From: Rhizobium sp. CF080
GTDB taxonomy: Bacteria > Pseudomonadota > Alphaproteobacteria > Rhizobiales > Rhizobiaceae
Direction: 5' to 3'
Assembly (NCBI RefSeq): GCF_000282095.2
Contig: NZ_AKKC02000004.1
Coordinates: 1,674,001 to 1,738,000, forward strand
DNA length: 64,000 nucleotides
Below, piece after piece: positions 53,961 to 62,276 of this stretch. The stretch's first letter is position 1. Each line of letters opens with the position of its first letter. Below the pieces are notes generated by a model. The model had not been told where the DNA came from. It made no database searches and was given only the letters and a program-made list of their open reading frames with translations. Made by a program: the position numbers and the translations under genes.

Positions 53961-55050
53961 TGAATCTTCCGTTGGAAAAGGGCGCCAGGTCGTCAGGCAG
54001 ACGTCCGTTGGCGATAGCCGGCGCGATCACGTCGGTATGGGCCGCGGCAAGGGTCACGCCCGAGTGGCAAGCCACTGCGAAAAGACCGGGATGATCGCTC
54101 GACTCGGCATAGATCGGCGTCTTGTCGAGCGGCAGGACGCGCAATCCCGCCCATTGCCTGACCAGCCGGGCGGATCCGAGCGCCGGTATGATCCGGGTCG
54201 CCCTTTGCGCAAGCTTGGTCGCCGATGCCGCGGTCACGGCGGTGTCCGCTATCTTCTCGTTTGTCGCGCCGATCATCACCGTCCCGTCGGCACTCTGCCT
54301 GAGACCGCTTGCGGGAAACGGCAGGATGGGCGCCACGCGTTCCGTGACGAGAATTTGCCCGCGCTCCGACTTCAGAGGCATGGCAAGTCCAAGCGGCTCG
54401 GTCAGCCCCGGCGTGGCGAGCCCCGCCGCAACCACCACACGCGGCGCCTGCAGCGTCCCGTCGGAAACGGAAACGCGAAAACCACCGGAAACGGGCATGA
54501 TCCTGTCTATTGGGTTGCGGAACAGGATTTTTCCTCCCAGAGCCGCGATCGCGCGGTGCAGTGCCGCCAGAAGTTGCAGCGGGTTTACATGTCCATCGAG
54601 CCTGCAATAGCTTGCCCCAACGACATCCGGGCCGAGGGTCACCGCCGGAAGCATGCGCTCAAGCTGCACGCGCGAGACCATTTCCGTATCGGCCTGGGCT
54701 CCCTGATTGTGTGTGCGCTCGTTGACTGCATGGCGGTTGGCGTATTCCATCTCGCTCAGACAGTAGACGAGACCGCCCGGCCGCGCGTAATCGACGCGGC
54801 TGGTCGAGATATTCGAAAGCTCGTTCAGGAAACCGGGCCAGAGATCCGAGCTTTGCCGGGTCAGGGCACTGTAGGCGGGCGCATCGGACCCCTTGCCTTG
54901 CACCCAGATCAGGCCGAAATTCGCCCGTGCCGCGCGCAGGTCGCGATCGGCACCGTCCAGAACGACGACGCTTCGACCCTTTCGTGCAAGGCCATAGGCC
55001 AAAGCCGCACCGACCACGCCTGCCCCGATAACGATGACGTCACAATCCAC
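53941..55050 (-). CDS. DAO-type FAD oxidoreductase, OoxB/HcnC-like (first)
   Basis: This 369-residue DAO-fold protein begins with DCDVIVIGAGVVGAALAYGL (FAD motif) and ends with HSGVTLAAAHTDVIAPAI, as opine-oxidase beta subunits and HcnC do. I use the GTG at 55050 after GGGAGAA; a TTG at 55104 would add 18 residues overlapping the control region. It is the first gene of a nine-gene operon ending at 44929 and would be the catalytic subunit that oxidises an imported N-substituted amino acid. HCN synthesis is unlikely, given gene order and transport genes. Confidence 0.85.
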   Translation of the reverse strand: MDCDVIVIGAGVVGAALAYGLARKGRSVVVLDGADRDLRAARANFGLIWVQGKGSDAPAYSALTRQSSDLWPGFLNELSNISTSRVDYARPGGLVYCLSEMEYANRHAVNERTHNQGAQADTEMVSRVQLERMLPAVTLGPDVVGASYCRLDGHVNPLQLLAALHRAIAALGGKILFRNPIDRIMPVSGGFRVSVSDGTLQAPRVVVAAGLATPGLTEPLGLAMPLKSERGQILVTERVAPILPFPASGLRQSADGTVMIGATNEKIADTAVTAASATKLAQRATRIIPALGSARLVRQWAGLRVLPLDKTPIYAESSDHPGLFAVACHSGVTLAAAHTDVIAPAIANGRLPDDLAPFSNGRFNVQKCA

Positions 55051-55122
55051 CTGGGTTCTCCCTAACTCTCTTGTCACAATCTTGTCAGAAAGGTAGAAAG
55101 TCAAAGTCGATTATTTTGCCGC

Positions 55123-55143
55123 GGTATTCAGGGGGGTTATACC
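55123..55143. promoter_or_regulatory. LysR box, copy 1
   Basis: GGTAT (55123-55127) and ATACC (55139-55143) flank 11 bases, matching the T-N11-A LysR-type consensus exactly. It sits between the divergent flavoprotein and LysR genes, touching the LysR ribosome site. The surrounding 44 bp (55101-55144) match 33 positions of a sequence at 57731-57774. Confidence 0.7.
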
Positions 55144-55144
55144 A

Positions 55145-56047
55145 ATGAGAAATCCGAGTCTGAGGCAGCTCGAAGCGCTGATGGCCGTGGTCGAGGCGGG
55201 CACAGTCAGTCGGGCCTCCGAAATATTGCGTATTTCCCAACCTGCCGCGAGCAAGCTTATCCAGGATCTGGAGGCCGATACCGGGCTGCAATTATTCGAA
55301 CGCGACAGCGGACGGCTGGTGCCGACAGGCCGCGGAATGCGGCTCTACGAGGAAGTCGAGCGCATCTTCGGCGGGGTCAATCAATTAGCGCGTGCTGTCG
55401 AAGCCATCCGTCGTGAAGAGCATGGCCAACTGTTCATCGGCACCATGCCGGCCCTGTCGGGCCCGTTCATCACGCGGGTATTGAAGCTGTTCCGGGCCCG
55501 CCATCCGGACGTCTTCGTATCGGTGGAAGCCAGAAGCTCCCAATATCTCACCGAAGCGGTGCTGCTGCGGCGGCTCGACGTGGTTTTGGTCATTAGCGGG
55601 CTGGAGCACCCATCGGTCATCGCGGAAGCCGTGAAGAACCCTCCGGCAGTCGTCGTTCTGCCCAGGGGGCATCGTCTTTGCAAAAAGGAGGAACTGACGC
55701 CGCTCGAACTTGCGGAAGAACCGTTCATCGCTTTCGGGCCGACCAGCATGATGCGCCGGAAGGTCGATTCGGCTTTCGACGATTATGGACTTCGGCCCCG
55801 GATCGTCATCGAGGCGACAACGGCTCCGAACGTTGCCGAATTCGTCGCTGCCGGCCTGGGTGTCACCATCGGTGATCCTCTCTCCATGGAGATCGTCGCG
55901 GATCGCGTGGCCGTCCGCCGGTTCAGGCCGGAACTGGCTTTCGAATACGAGATCGTCCGGCCGGTCCGCGCCCGTAACAGCAGCCTGGTTGCGGATTTTG
56001 TCGAGGCCACCCATGCTGCGGCGCTGACGACGACGATATTGCCATAA
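55145..56047 (+). CDS. LysR-family transcriptional regulator
   Basis: This 300-residue regulator has an N-terminal HTH (residues about 5-60: LRQLEALMAVVEAGTVSRAS, LRISQPAASKLIQDLEADTG) and a C-terminal effector-binding domain with IGTMPALSGPFITRVLKLFR and VIEATTAPNVAEFVAAG. It is divergent from the nine-gene operon and next to the receptor gene. LysR boxes precede both, so it is the likely activator of uptake and oxidation. The box covers its own ribosome site, so autorepression is plausible. Confidence 0.92.
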   Translation: MRNPSLRQLEALMAVVEAGTVSRASEILRISQPAASKLIQDLEADTGLQLFERDSGRLVPTGRGMRLYEEVERIFGGVNQLARAVEAIRREEHGQLFIGTMPALSGPFITRVLKLFRARHPDVFVSVEARSSQYLTEAVLLRRLDVVLVISGLEHPSVIAEAVKNPPAVVVLPRGHRLCKKEELTPLELAEEPFIAFGPTSMMRRKVDSAFDDYGLRPRIVIEATTAPNVAEFVAAGLGVTIGDPLSMEIVADRVAVRRFRPELAFEYEIVRPVRARNSSLVADFVEATHAAALTTTILP

Positions 56048-56053
56048 CGAAAA

Positions 56054-56101
56054 TGCCTCGCCTGAGACGATCCGCCGTCAGGCGGCGCTCAGGTCGAGGC
56101 A
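56054..56101. terminator. Large hairpin terminator between convergent genes
   Basis: Three nested perfect arms stack: TGCCTCG with CGAGGCA, CTGAG with CTCAG, and CCGCC with GGCGG around a four-base loop. The structure spans 48 bp and lies between the LysR and binding-protein stops. It probably ends both transcripts. Confidence 0.75.
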
Positions 56102-56122
56102 AGGCTTGGGGGATTTGATCGT

Positions 56123-57682
56123 TCAGCGTTTCAACACGGTCTTTTCGGTGATCGGCGGAGCGAGATTGAGAGAGCCCTTCAGTTCATAGCCGTAATCCAG
56201 GGCCTTGCTGCGAACCCAGACCTGCATCAGGCTGAAAAGCGGAACCGCGCAGACCTGCTCGAAGATCTTCTTCTGTGCAGATGACCACAACCTCAGCCGC
56301 TCGGCGTCCGAGCTTGCCCGCCGCGCGGCGGTGATATCGGCATCCGCCGCATTGCAATGGGAGAAGTTTGTGACGGCTGTCGGCTTACCCATCGCGGCAT
56401 CCGAGTGGTAGAACTGACTCAGATAGCTGTCAGCGACAGGATAACGCGCGGCGCCGTAGAAAACGACATCGCCGAGATCCTTACGGATCTGTTCCTGGTA
56501 CGTCGGGTGATCTACGACTTTCATCTGCAGGTCGATCCCCGCCTCTCCGAGTTGCGCCTGGATGACCTCCATGATCGGAAGCTGCGACGAGTTAGACGAG
56601 ACGACCGCCGAGAGCTTCACGCCCTTGGCAAAACCCGCTTCCGCGAGCAGCTTCTTCGATGCGGCCGGGTTGAATTTGTAGGTCCAGCTACAGTCTTCCC
56701 CAAGGTAACCGGACGGAACGACAGAGCAGCCCTTCGGTCCGACGCCGGCTCCCACGAACTGCACGATCTGGTCGACATTGATGGCTTGCGCCACGGCCTC
56801 ACGGACTTTGACATTGTCCAGTGGCGGATGTGTCATGTTGAGAAAGACAGTGCGGTATTCGCCGGGCGCGAAGATATCCACGACGGCAGCGTCCCATGCC
56901 TTCGCCTGATCGACCCACCGCTGCTCCCGCTTGCCGTAGATGAGATCCAGTTCGCCCGAGCGGAATGCCAGTTCCCGGCTCGAGTCGGTCGGGATAAGGT
57001 CAAACCGGATGCCGTCCAGTTTCGGAGCACCGCGGAAATAGCCGGGAAAAGCTTTCAGGTTGACCGCCTGTTGGGTGACCGCGCTTTCGAACATGAACGG
57101 ACCAGTGCCGATCGGCCGGCTCTTGAAATCCGCCCCGAGCTTCTCGAAGGCTTTCTTGCTGATGATGTTGCCGCCATGATAATTGGCGATCAGCCCGAGG
57201 AAGCCCGGAACCGGTTCGTTCAAGGTAATCCTGACGGTTGTCGGATCCACGGCCTCGATCGCTTTCACACCGGAAAAATCGCTAGAGAAAGACGAGGTTT
57301 TCGGATCCTTGGCCCGCATCAGGGAGAAAACGACGTCATCCGAGCTCAGCGTCCCGTAGTCGCCATGGAATTTGACATTGGGCCGCAGTTTGAATGTCCA
57401 GACCAACCCATCCGGCGACGAAGTCCAGCTTTCGGCCAAATCAGGTTCGATCGACGCCGGATCCGCGCTTCCCGGGGGGAAACGCACAAGCCCGTTGAAC
57501 ATCCAGGACACAAGCGTAACATCCGCGGTTGCCGTTGCGCGCGCGGGATCGAGGGTCGATATATCGGGCGCGTTGATGCCGACTTTCAGCGTCTCCGCCA
57601 TGGCAAGCTGAGGCAGCGCAGCCATGGCGGCGAGCGAGATTGCAAATGCGGTTACGGCTCCGGTTTTATTCTTTTGGACCAT
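56123..57682 (-). CDS. Oligopeptide-type ABC substrate-binding protein (family 5)
   Basis: This 519-residue receptor starts at the ATG at 57682 after a near-ideal AAGGAGGTGA. A Sec signal (TGAVTAFAISLAAMAALPQL) ends near AMAE. The mature part has the family-5 signature: ISTLDPARATATADVTL, WTFKLRPNVKFHGD, DDVVFSL and TGPFMF. It is separated from its probable permease and ATPase genes by the LysR gene, but a matching LysR box lies upstream. It is the likely receptor for the opine-like or N-modified amino acid substrate. Confidence 0.88.
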   Translation of the reverse strand: MVQKNKTGAVTAFAISLAAMAALPQLAMAETLKVGINAPDISTLDPARATATADVTLVSWMFNGLVRFPPGSADPASIEPDLAESWTSSPDGLVWTFKLRPNVKFHGDYGTLSSDDVVFSLMRAKDPKTSSFSSDFSGVKAIEAVDPTTVRITLNEPVPGFLGLIANYHGGNIISKKAFEKLGADFKSRPIGTGPFMFESAVTQQAVNLKAFPGYFRGAPKLDGIRFDLIPTDSSRELAFRSGELDLIYGKREQRWVDQAKAWDAAVVDIFAPGEYRTVFLNMTHPPLDNVKVREAVAQAINVDQIVQFVGAGVGPKGCSVVPSGYLGEDCSWTYKFNPAASKKLLAEAGFAKGVKLSAVVSSNSSQLPIMEVIQAQLGEAGIDLQMKVVDHPTYQEQIRKDLGDVVFYGAARYPVADSYLSQFYHSDAAMGKPTAVTNFSHCNAADADITAARRASSDAERLRLWSSAQKKIFEQVCAVPLFSLMQVWVRSKALDYGYELKGSLNLAPPITEKTVLKR

Positions 57683-58160
57683 GTTCACCTCCTTATTATG
57701 CGCGAATACGGCCACGTTTACGTATAAGTGTCAAAGTCGCTATCTTTGCTCCGGTATTCAAATAGGTTATATCAAAGTCACAGTGGCTGAATCTGACGGG
57801 TGCCAATCGCGAATCTTTTCGTTTCACGCGGCGCCACTAGAACGGGGGTTTCGGCCACACGTCAGCGCCATATTGGGCAATTACGACCAAACTGTCCGGG
57901 TCACTATTGCCGAGTGCTGACAACTCGCAAGTTATGTTGCTGTTAGGTCCAAAAAAACGGGCGCCGTGGCGGATCTCTGCGTCCGTATTGACGTATTCCC
58001 GAATGGGCTAGCGCGCGCTACCAATACATCGTCGAACCCCGAGCAGGAGCGGAAGCAGTCATATCATGCTTAGCGGAAATGAGGTTGTCGATTTAGCGAG
58101 TTGCAATGCAACGATATCGGCCCCACGCGATTGCGCGTGATTTTGTAGGCAAGTCGGCCG
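57683..58160. other. Intergenic region upstream of the receptor gene
   Basis: This gap of about 480 bp carries the second LysR box (57753-57773) near the receptor gene. The remainder, up to the MmgE/PrpD stop at 58161, shows no coding similarity and no obvious RNA fold. Confidence 0.5.
57753..57773. promoter_or_regulatory. LysR box, copy 2
   Basis: GGTAT (57753-57757) and ATATC (57769-57773) flank 11 bases, repeating copy 1 with one mismatch in the dyad. It lies about 70 bp upstream of the receptor start and would tie this gene to the LysR regulon. Confidence 0.65.
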
Positions 58161-59474
58161 TCATTGAGAACTCAACAAACCCGAAACAGTAGATCGCAAA
58201 GTGTCGTAGAGGTCACCCGGAACGTGATTTCCCGCAATTTGGCGATCGCCGCCCAAAAAAAACTGGCCGGCATTCCGCAGGTCGTCGGCGGTAAGCTGCA
58301 TGAACTTGGCTACGACGCCGTCGCCATCGAGACCGCCTGAAGCCAGGTCAAATCCTTTGCTCACGGCGACCAGCGCGTTCTGCACCTTGCCTCTGACGGT
58401 CCGGATCGAAAGACCCGGTTGCTCTGCATGTTCGAAGCGGAAAGCGAATGTTTCGGAATTGTCGGCGATCTCGGTCTCCCATCGCGGTCCAGGCTCCACG
58501 TGGTCAATCAGCTTGGAGAACAAGGCCCGCAGGCTGAAAGCGATGTCTGCAGTGCCGGCAATGACGGGTGAGCAGAATTTCTCGACATCCTCGGGGCCGT
58601 AGACGATGATCTCCTCGATCCTATCCTCAGGTTCGACTGTTTCGAGGAGGTCGGAGAGCGCCTTCAGATATTGCTGGGTGTGCCAGCAACCCGGAAAGCG
58701 TTTGAACCCCACGCGAAGGACAGCCGGCTTCATGGCCAGGGGTTGCGGATCAGGCTGCCAGCGGTCGGAACCCGCCATCCGCCACATGCCGTTTTCTCCA
58801 TCGAGCACATTGGTCACGCCGGTCTGTCCCGCCTCCGCCAGATTGGCGGAGAGAACCGCACCCATGGCGATCCAGCCCATGTTGTTTTTCATGGCCGGCA
58901 CCGGCCGGTCATACCATTTGGCGGTGTATGGCAGGATCGTATGGGCTGCCGCCACTCCGATCACCCGTTCGATCGCCTCCGCGTCGGCGTTCCGGGCGAT
59001 CAGTATGCCGATCGCCGCTGCGACCGTGTCCCAGATGCCGACCGACCGGACATTCGCCGCGTGCTGGGGAGAGGGCAGCGCGGCCGAACAAAGGAAGGCA
59101 TGGGCTTCATATCCGCCGGCGATACCCCCCAAGATCCTGTCTTCGGGCAAGTTCTCTTCTGCGGCAATGGCCAGCACAGCGCCGACGATCGGCGCACCGG
59201 GATGCCCGATCAGGGTATCGTCGTAATCCAGCGCGTTGCTCGCCTGCCCATAGACATAGGCGGCGCCGGCCGCACTCGAGATATGCGAGAAGCTTTTCTG
59301 GAAGCCGATCAGAGACTGCTGAAAATGATGCAGGCCGAGACCGGCTGAAAAGCATGCAAGGCTGTCGAGCAGGCATAGTTTCGTTCGCGCCAATACTTGC
59401 GCGTCCCAGTCGCCGTCGCGATAACGACCGAGGTGAGATACCAGTGTCGATGGCGTGCTGCCTGGATGAGACAT
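58161..59474 (-). CDS. MmgE/PrpD family protein (second copy)
   Basis: This 437-residue MmgE/PrpD protein has SNALDYDDTLIGHPGAPI at the family HPG motif, GYEAHAFLCSAALPS and FPGCWHTQQYLKAL. It is different from the copy at 44929. The ATG at 59474 has GGAGCC upstream. It is the last gene of the polyamine-type importer operon. The family dehydrates or decarboxylates di- and tricarboxylates such as 2-methylcitrate, aconitate or itaconate, and a substituted malate or citrate derivative is a reasonable guess. Confidence 0.85.
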   Translation of the reverse strand: MSHPGSTPSTLVSHLGRYRDGDWDAQVLARTKLCLLDSLACFSAGLGLHHFQQSLIGFQKSFSHISSAAGAAYVYGQASNALDYDDTLIGHPGAPIVGAVLAIAAEENLPEDRILGGIAGGYEAHAFLCSAALPSPQHAANVRSVGIWDTVAAAIGILIARNADAEAIERVIGVAAAHTILPYTAKWYDRPVPAMKNNMGWIAMGAVLSANLAEAGQTGVTNVLDGENGMWRMAGSDRWQPDPQPLAMKPAVLRVGFKRFPGCWHTQQYLKALSDLLETVEPEDRIEEIIVYGPEDVEKFCSPVIAGTADIAFSLRALFSKLIDHVEPGPRWETEIADNSETFAFRFEHAEQPGLSIRTVRGKVQNALVAVSKGFDLASGGLDGDGVVAKFMQLTADDLRNAGQFFLGGDRQIAGNHVPGDLYDTLRSTVSGLLSSQ

Positions 59475-59484
59475 TAAACGGCTC

Positions 59485-60570
59485 CTACCGGTCCAGAAGA
59501 CGGATCGCTTTCGCACCGATCGAAACGGTGATCGGCTGCCCGGTCTTGAGCGTGCCGCTGCGGTTGGACCTGACCAGCGCCTTGATCGTCATGCCCGGAT
59601 CGACGGAGACCCAGAGATCGAGGTGGGCGCCCAGATTGACGATCTTCGCGATCGTGCCGTCAAAGACATTGTCATCCGGCAGCGGCTGGGCTCCATTGTC
59701 CACCACCCTGACATCCTCCGGCCGGATGCAGCAGAATTTCGCAGTCGCCAGCGTGGAGGCATCGCCCTCCACCCGAAGCGTCAGGGGAGTTCCACCGATG
59801 GAGATCTCCCGGCGATCGCCGGCTGCCTGCTTGACCGCCACCGGCAGGATGTTCGACTTGCCGATGAAATCCGCCACGAAGCTTGTGGCAGGGCTGTTGT
59901 AGATTGCCTCTGGCCTCCCCTGCTGCGCGATCACGCCGCCGGCCATGACGACGACCCGGTCCGACATCGCCATCGCCTCCTCCTGATCATGGGTGACGTA
60001 GACGAAGGTCATGCCGAGCTTTTCCTGGATTTCCTTCAGCTCGACGCGCATCGCCTCGCGAAGTTTCAGGTCGAGGTTGGAAAGGGGCTCGTCCAGCAGG
60101 AGTACGGAGGGCTTGGGAGCGATGGCCCGGGCAAGCGCGGTGCGCTGCTGCTGTCCGCCGGACAATTCCTTCGGATAACGGGCATCTAGTCCCTCAAGAT
60201 GGACGCTCTTCAGGGCAGCCTTGACCGCCTGATCGATTTCGGCGCGCGGCGCGCCTTTCATCCTGAGGCCGAAACCGACATTTTCGGCAACGGTCATATG
60301 CGGAAAGAGGGCGTAGTTCTGAAAAACGAGACCGATGTTCCGCTTTTCCGGTGGCGTTCTTGTCTGGCAGTTCCCGCGTATCCGGATTTCGCCCGAAGTC
60401 GGCTCCTGAAAGCCAGCGATCATGTTGAGCGTGGTGGTTTTTCCGCAACCCGAAGGGCCGAGCAGGCTGACGAACTCGCCCTTGGGAACCGAGAGGCTTA
60501 CGTCATTCACCGCACGAAAGTCCCCAAACGTCTTGCACACGGAAACGAGTTCGATGTCGATGTCGCTCAT
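59485..60570 (-). CDS. ABC ATPase, PotA/FbpC-like
   Basis: This 361-residue ATPase has Walker A GPSGCGKTT, signature LSGGQQQR, Walker B VLLLDEPLSNLD and a C-terminal TOBE domain (FCCIRPEDVRVVD). PotA-type domains power spermidine/putrescine, iron or thiamine importers. Its ATG overlaps the permease stop (ATGA), and it stops 10 bp before the MmgE/PrpD start. Confidence 0.9.
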   Translation of the reverse strand: MSDIDIELVSVCKTFGDFRAVNDVSLSVPKGEFVSLLGPSGCGKTTTLNMIAGFQEPTSGEIRIRGNCQTRTPPEKRNIGLVFQNYALFPHMTVAENVGFGLRMKGAPRAEIDQAVKAALKSVHLEGLDARYPKELSGGQQQRTALARAIAPKPSVLLLDEPLSNLDLKLREAMRVELKEIQEKLGMTFVYVTHDQEEAMAMSDRVVVMAGGVIAQQGRPEAIYNSPATSFVADFIGKSNILPVAVKQAAGDRREISIGGTPLTLRVEGDASTLATAKFCCIRPEDVRVVDNGAQPLPDDNVFDGTIAKIVNLGAHLDLWVSVDPGMTIKALVRSNRSGTLKTGQPITVSIGAKAIRLLDR

Positions 60571-61370
60571 TTACTGCCACCATGAATTTGCGCGGAAAAA
60601 CCGCCGAGTTTTTCGAACAGGAATATCGTCGCAAGAATGAAGATCAGCGACGCAACATTCACCGCCGCCAGGACGGGATCTAGGCTGTATTCCATGTAAT
60701 TGATGACCGTTATCGGCAGCGTCGTCTGGCCTGGCCGCACGAGGAAGACCGAAAGCGGGATGTTGTTGAAGGAAATGATGAACGCGAAGGTCATGCCGGA
60801 GAACACGCCCGGCTTCACCAAGGGAAGAAGAATGTGCCTGATCCTCTGCCACTTGCTGGCGCCGAGAATCTGCGCCGCGCGATCGAGATTCCGGTCGAAA
60901 TTGTAGATGGACGTGGCAATCATCCGGGCTGCGAACGGCAGTGTTAGGACGATATGCGCGGCGATCAATCCCGGCGTTCCGAGCAGCATGTAGAAACCAG
61001 CCGACGACAGAAAGAGGACGATCGCAACGCCTTTGACGATCTGAGGGACCGCCAGCGGCGACAGCAGGAAAGCCATGATCGCGGCGCTACCTGGGCACTT
61101 CTCGTAGGCGATCGCATAGGCCGCCAAGGCGCCGAGCACGCCGCTCAGGAAAGATACGACGAGAGCGATCTTCAGGCTCAAAAGGAACGGGTTCAGCCAT
61201 TTGTTCGCCCACAGGGCGCCATACCATTTAAAGGTCCATTCCGACGGCGCGAAGGTGACGGCCGAGGACGGGCTCAGCGATGCGGCAACGACGACAAGCA
61301 GCGGCAGCGTGATGAACAGGAGGATCAGGGTCAGCGAGAGCCAGTAGAGGCCGGATAGAGCTCGGTTCAT
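60567..61370 (-). CDS. ABC permease, PotC-like
   Basis: This 267-residue permease has SLTLILLFITLPLLVVVAAS as an early span and an EAA loop (DRAAQILGASKWQR...LPLVKPG). It is the second channel subunit, with its partner at 61381. Gene order (binding protein, PotB-like, PotC-like, PotA-like) is that of a compact polyamine-type importer. Confidence 0.88.
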   Translation of the reverse strand: MNRALSGLYWLSLTLILLFITLPLLVVVAASLSPSSAVTFAPSEWTFKWYGALWANKWLNPFLLSLKIALVVSFLSGVLGALAAYAIAYEKCPGSAAIMAFLLSPLAVPQIVKGVAIVLFLSSAGFYMLLGTPGLIAAHIVLTLPFAARMIATSIYNFDRNLDRAAQILGASKWQRIRHILLPLVKPGVFSGMTFAFIISFNNIPLSVFLVRPGQTTLPITVINYMEYSLDPVLAAVNVASLIFILATIFLFEKLGGFSAQIHGGSK

Positions 61371-61380
61371 TGTCCGCCTC

Positions 61381-62265
61381 CTAAACGTTCAGCTTCTTGT
61401 GGAGCCGCGTTTCGGCGCGCGTGCCGGCGAACGAGAAGGCCAGCATCAGAACCAGGAGAACAAGCGCCATCACCGCGGCCATCGGCCAATTGGTATAGAA
61501 CATGATCTGTTCGTAGATCATCGTCGCGAGCACCTTGAAGCGGGCTCCGCCAAGCAGCGCCGGGGTCGCGTAGGCGCTTGCCGCCATCGTGAACGAGATC
61601 AGCAGCGAGCTGACGATCCCCGGCACCGAAAGCGGGAATACGACATGCCTGAGAACGGACAAGCGCGACGCGCCAAGAATCTGGGCCGCTTTTTCGAGGT
61701 TCGGATCGATGCCCTGTATGCTCGTCATGATCGCAAGTATCCCGAATGGAAGAACGACATGCGTCAGGCCGACCACGACCCCGAAAAGGTTCTTCGCAAG
61801 CGGCAGCGGTGATAACACGATGCCCGACCAGATCAGCGCGTCATTGATGAAGCCACGATCCTCAAGGATGATCAGCCAACCGTAAGTCCGCAAAACCACG
61901 CCTGCGAGTTCCGGCGCGATTGCGAGGGCGAAGACGACAGCGCGCCAGCGCGAGGTCGACCGCGCCAGAAAATAGCCGACCGGATAGGCCATCACCGTGA
62001 CGCATATCGCGACCAACCCGGACATCACGAGCGTCCGCAAGAGACCGGCTATCATCAGGTTGTCGGTAAAGAACTTTTCGTAGCTGACGAGGCTCCAAGC
62101 AGCCGTCTTGGGATCCTGAAAGCTGATGCCGATCATCATGCCGATCGGTATGGCGAAAAAGATCAGAAGGACAGTAAGAGGCGGGACAAGCGGAACATAT
62201 CCGCCCAGTGACGACCTGCGGCCTTTTGGCGCCGCCGCAGGCATTTCCGTTACAACGGCCGACAT
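61381..62265 (-). CDS. ABC permease, PotB-like
   Basis: This 294-residue permease has a proline/alanine-rich N-terminus and an EAA loop (EKAAQILGASRLSV...FPLSVPG). I place the start at the ATG at 62265, just after the binding-protein stop; the longer frame to 62322 would overlap that gene. It is the first channel subunit of the importer. Confidence 0.86.
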   Translation of the reverse strand: MSAVVTEMPAAAPKGRRSSLGGYVPLVPPLTVLLIFFAIPIGMMIGISFQDPKTAAWSLVSYEKFFTDNLMIAGLLRTLVMSGLVAICVTVMAYPVGYFLARSTSRWRAVVFALAIAPELAGVVLRTYGWLIILEDRGFINDALIWSGIVLSPLPLAKNLFGVVVGLTHVVLPFGILAIMTSIQGIDPNLEKAAQILGASRLSVLRHVVFPLSVPGIVSSLLISFTMAASAYATPALLGGARFKVLATMIYEQIMFYTNWPMAAVMALVLLVLMLAFSFAGTRAETRLHKKLNV

Positions 62266-62276
62266 CGTGCGCGCTC

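Noticed and set aside
53661-55050. Hydrogen cyanide synthase hcnABC
   Set aside because: The subunit types match HcnA, B and C, but the order is C-A-B followed by another DAO protein and an ABC importer. That fits opine or hydroxyproline oxidase loci better; no cyanide-specific feature is seen.
56357-57727. 456-residue open frame on the plus strand
   Set aside because: It is antisense to the second family-5 receptor and shows no recognisable domain.
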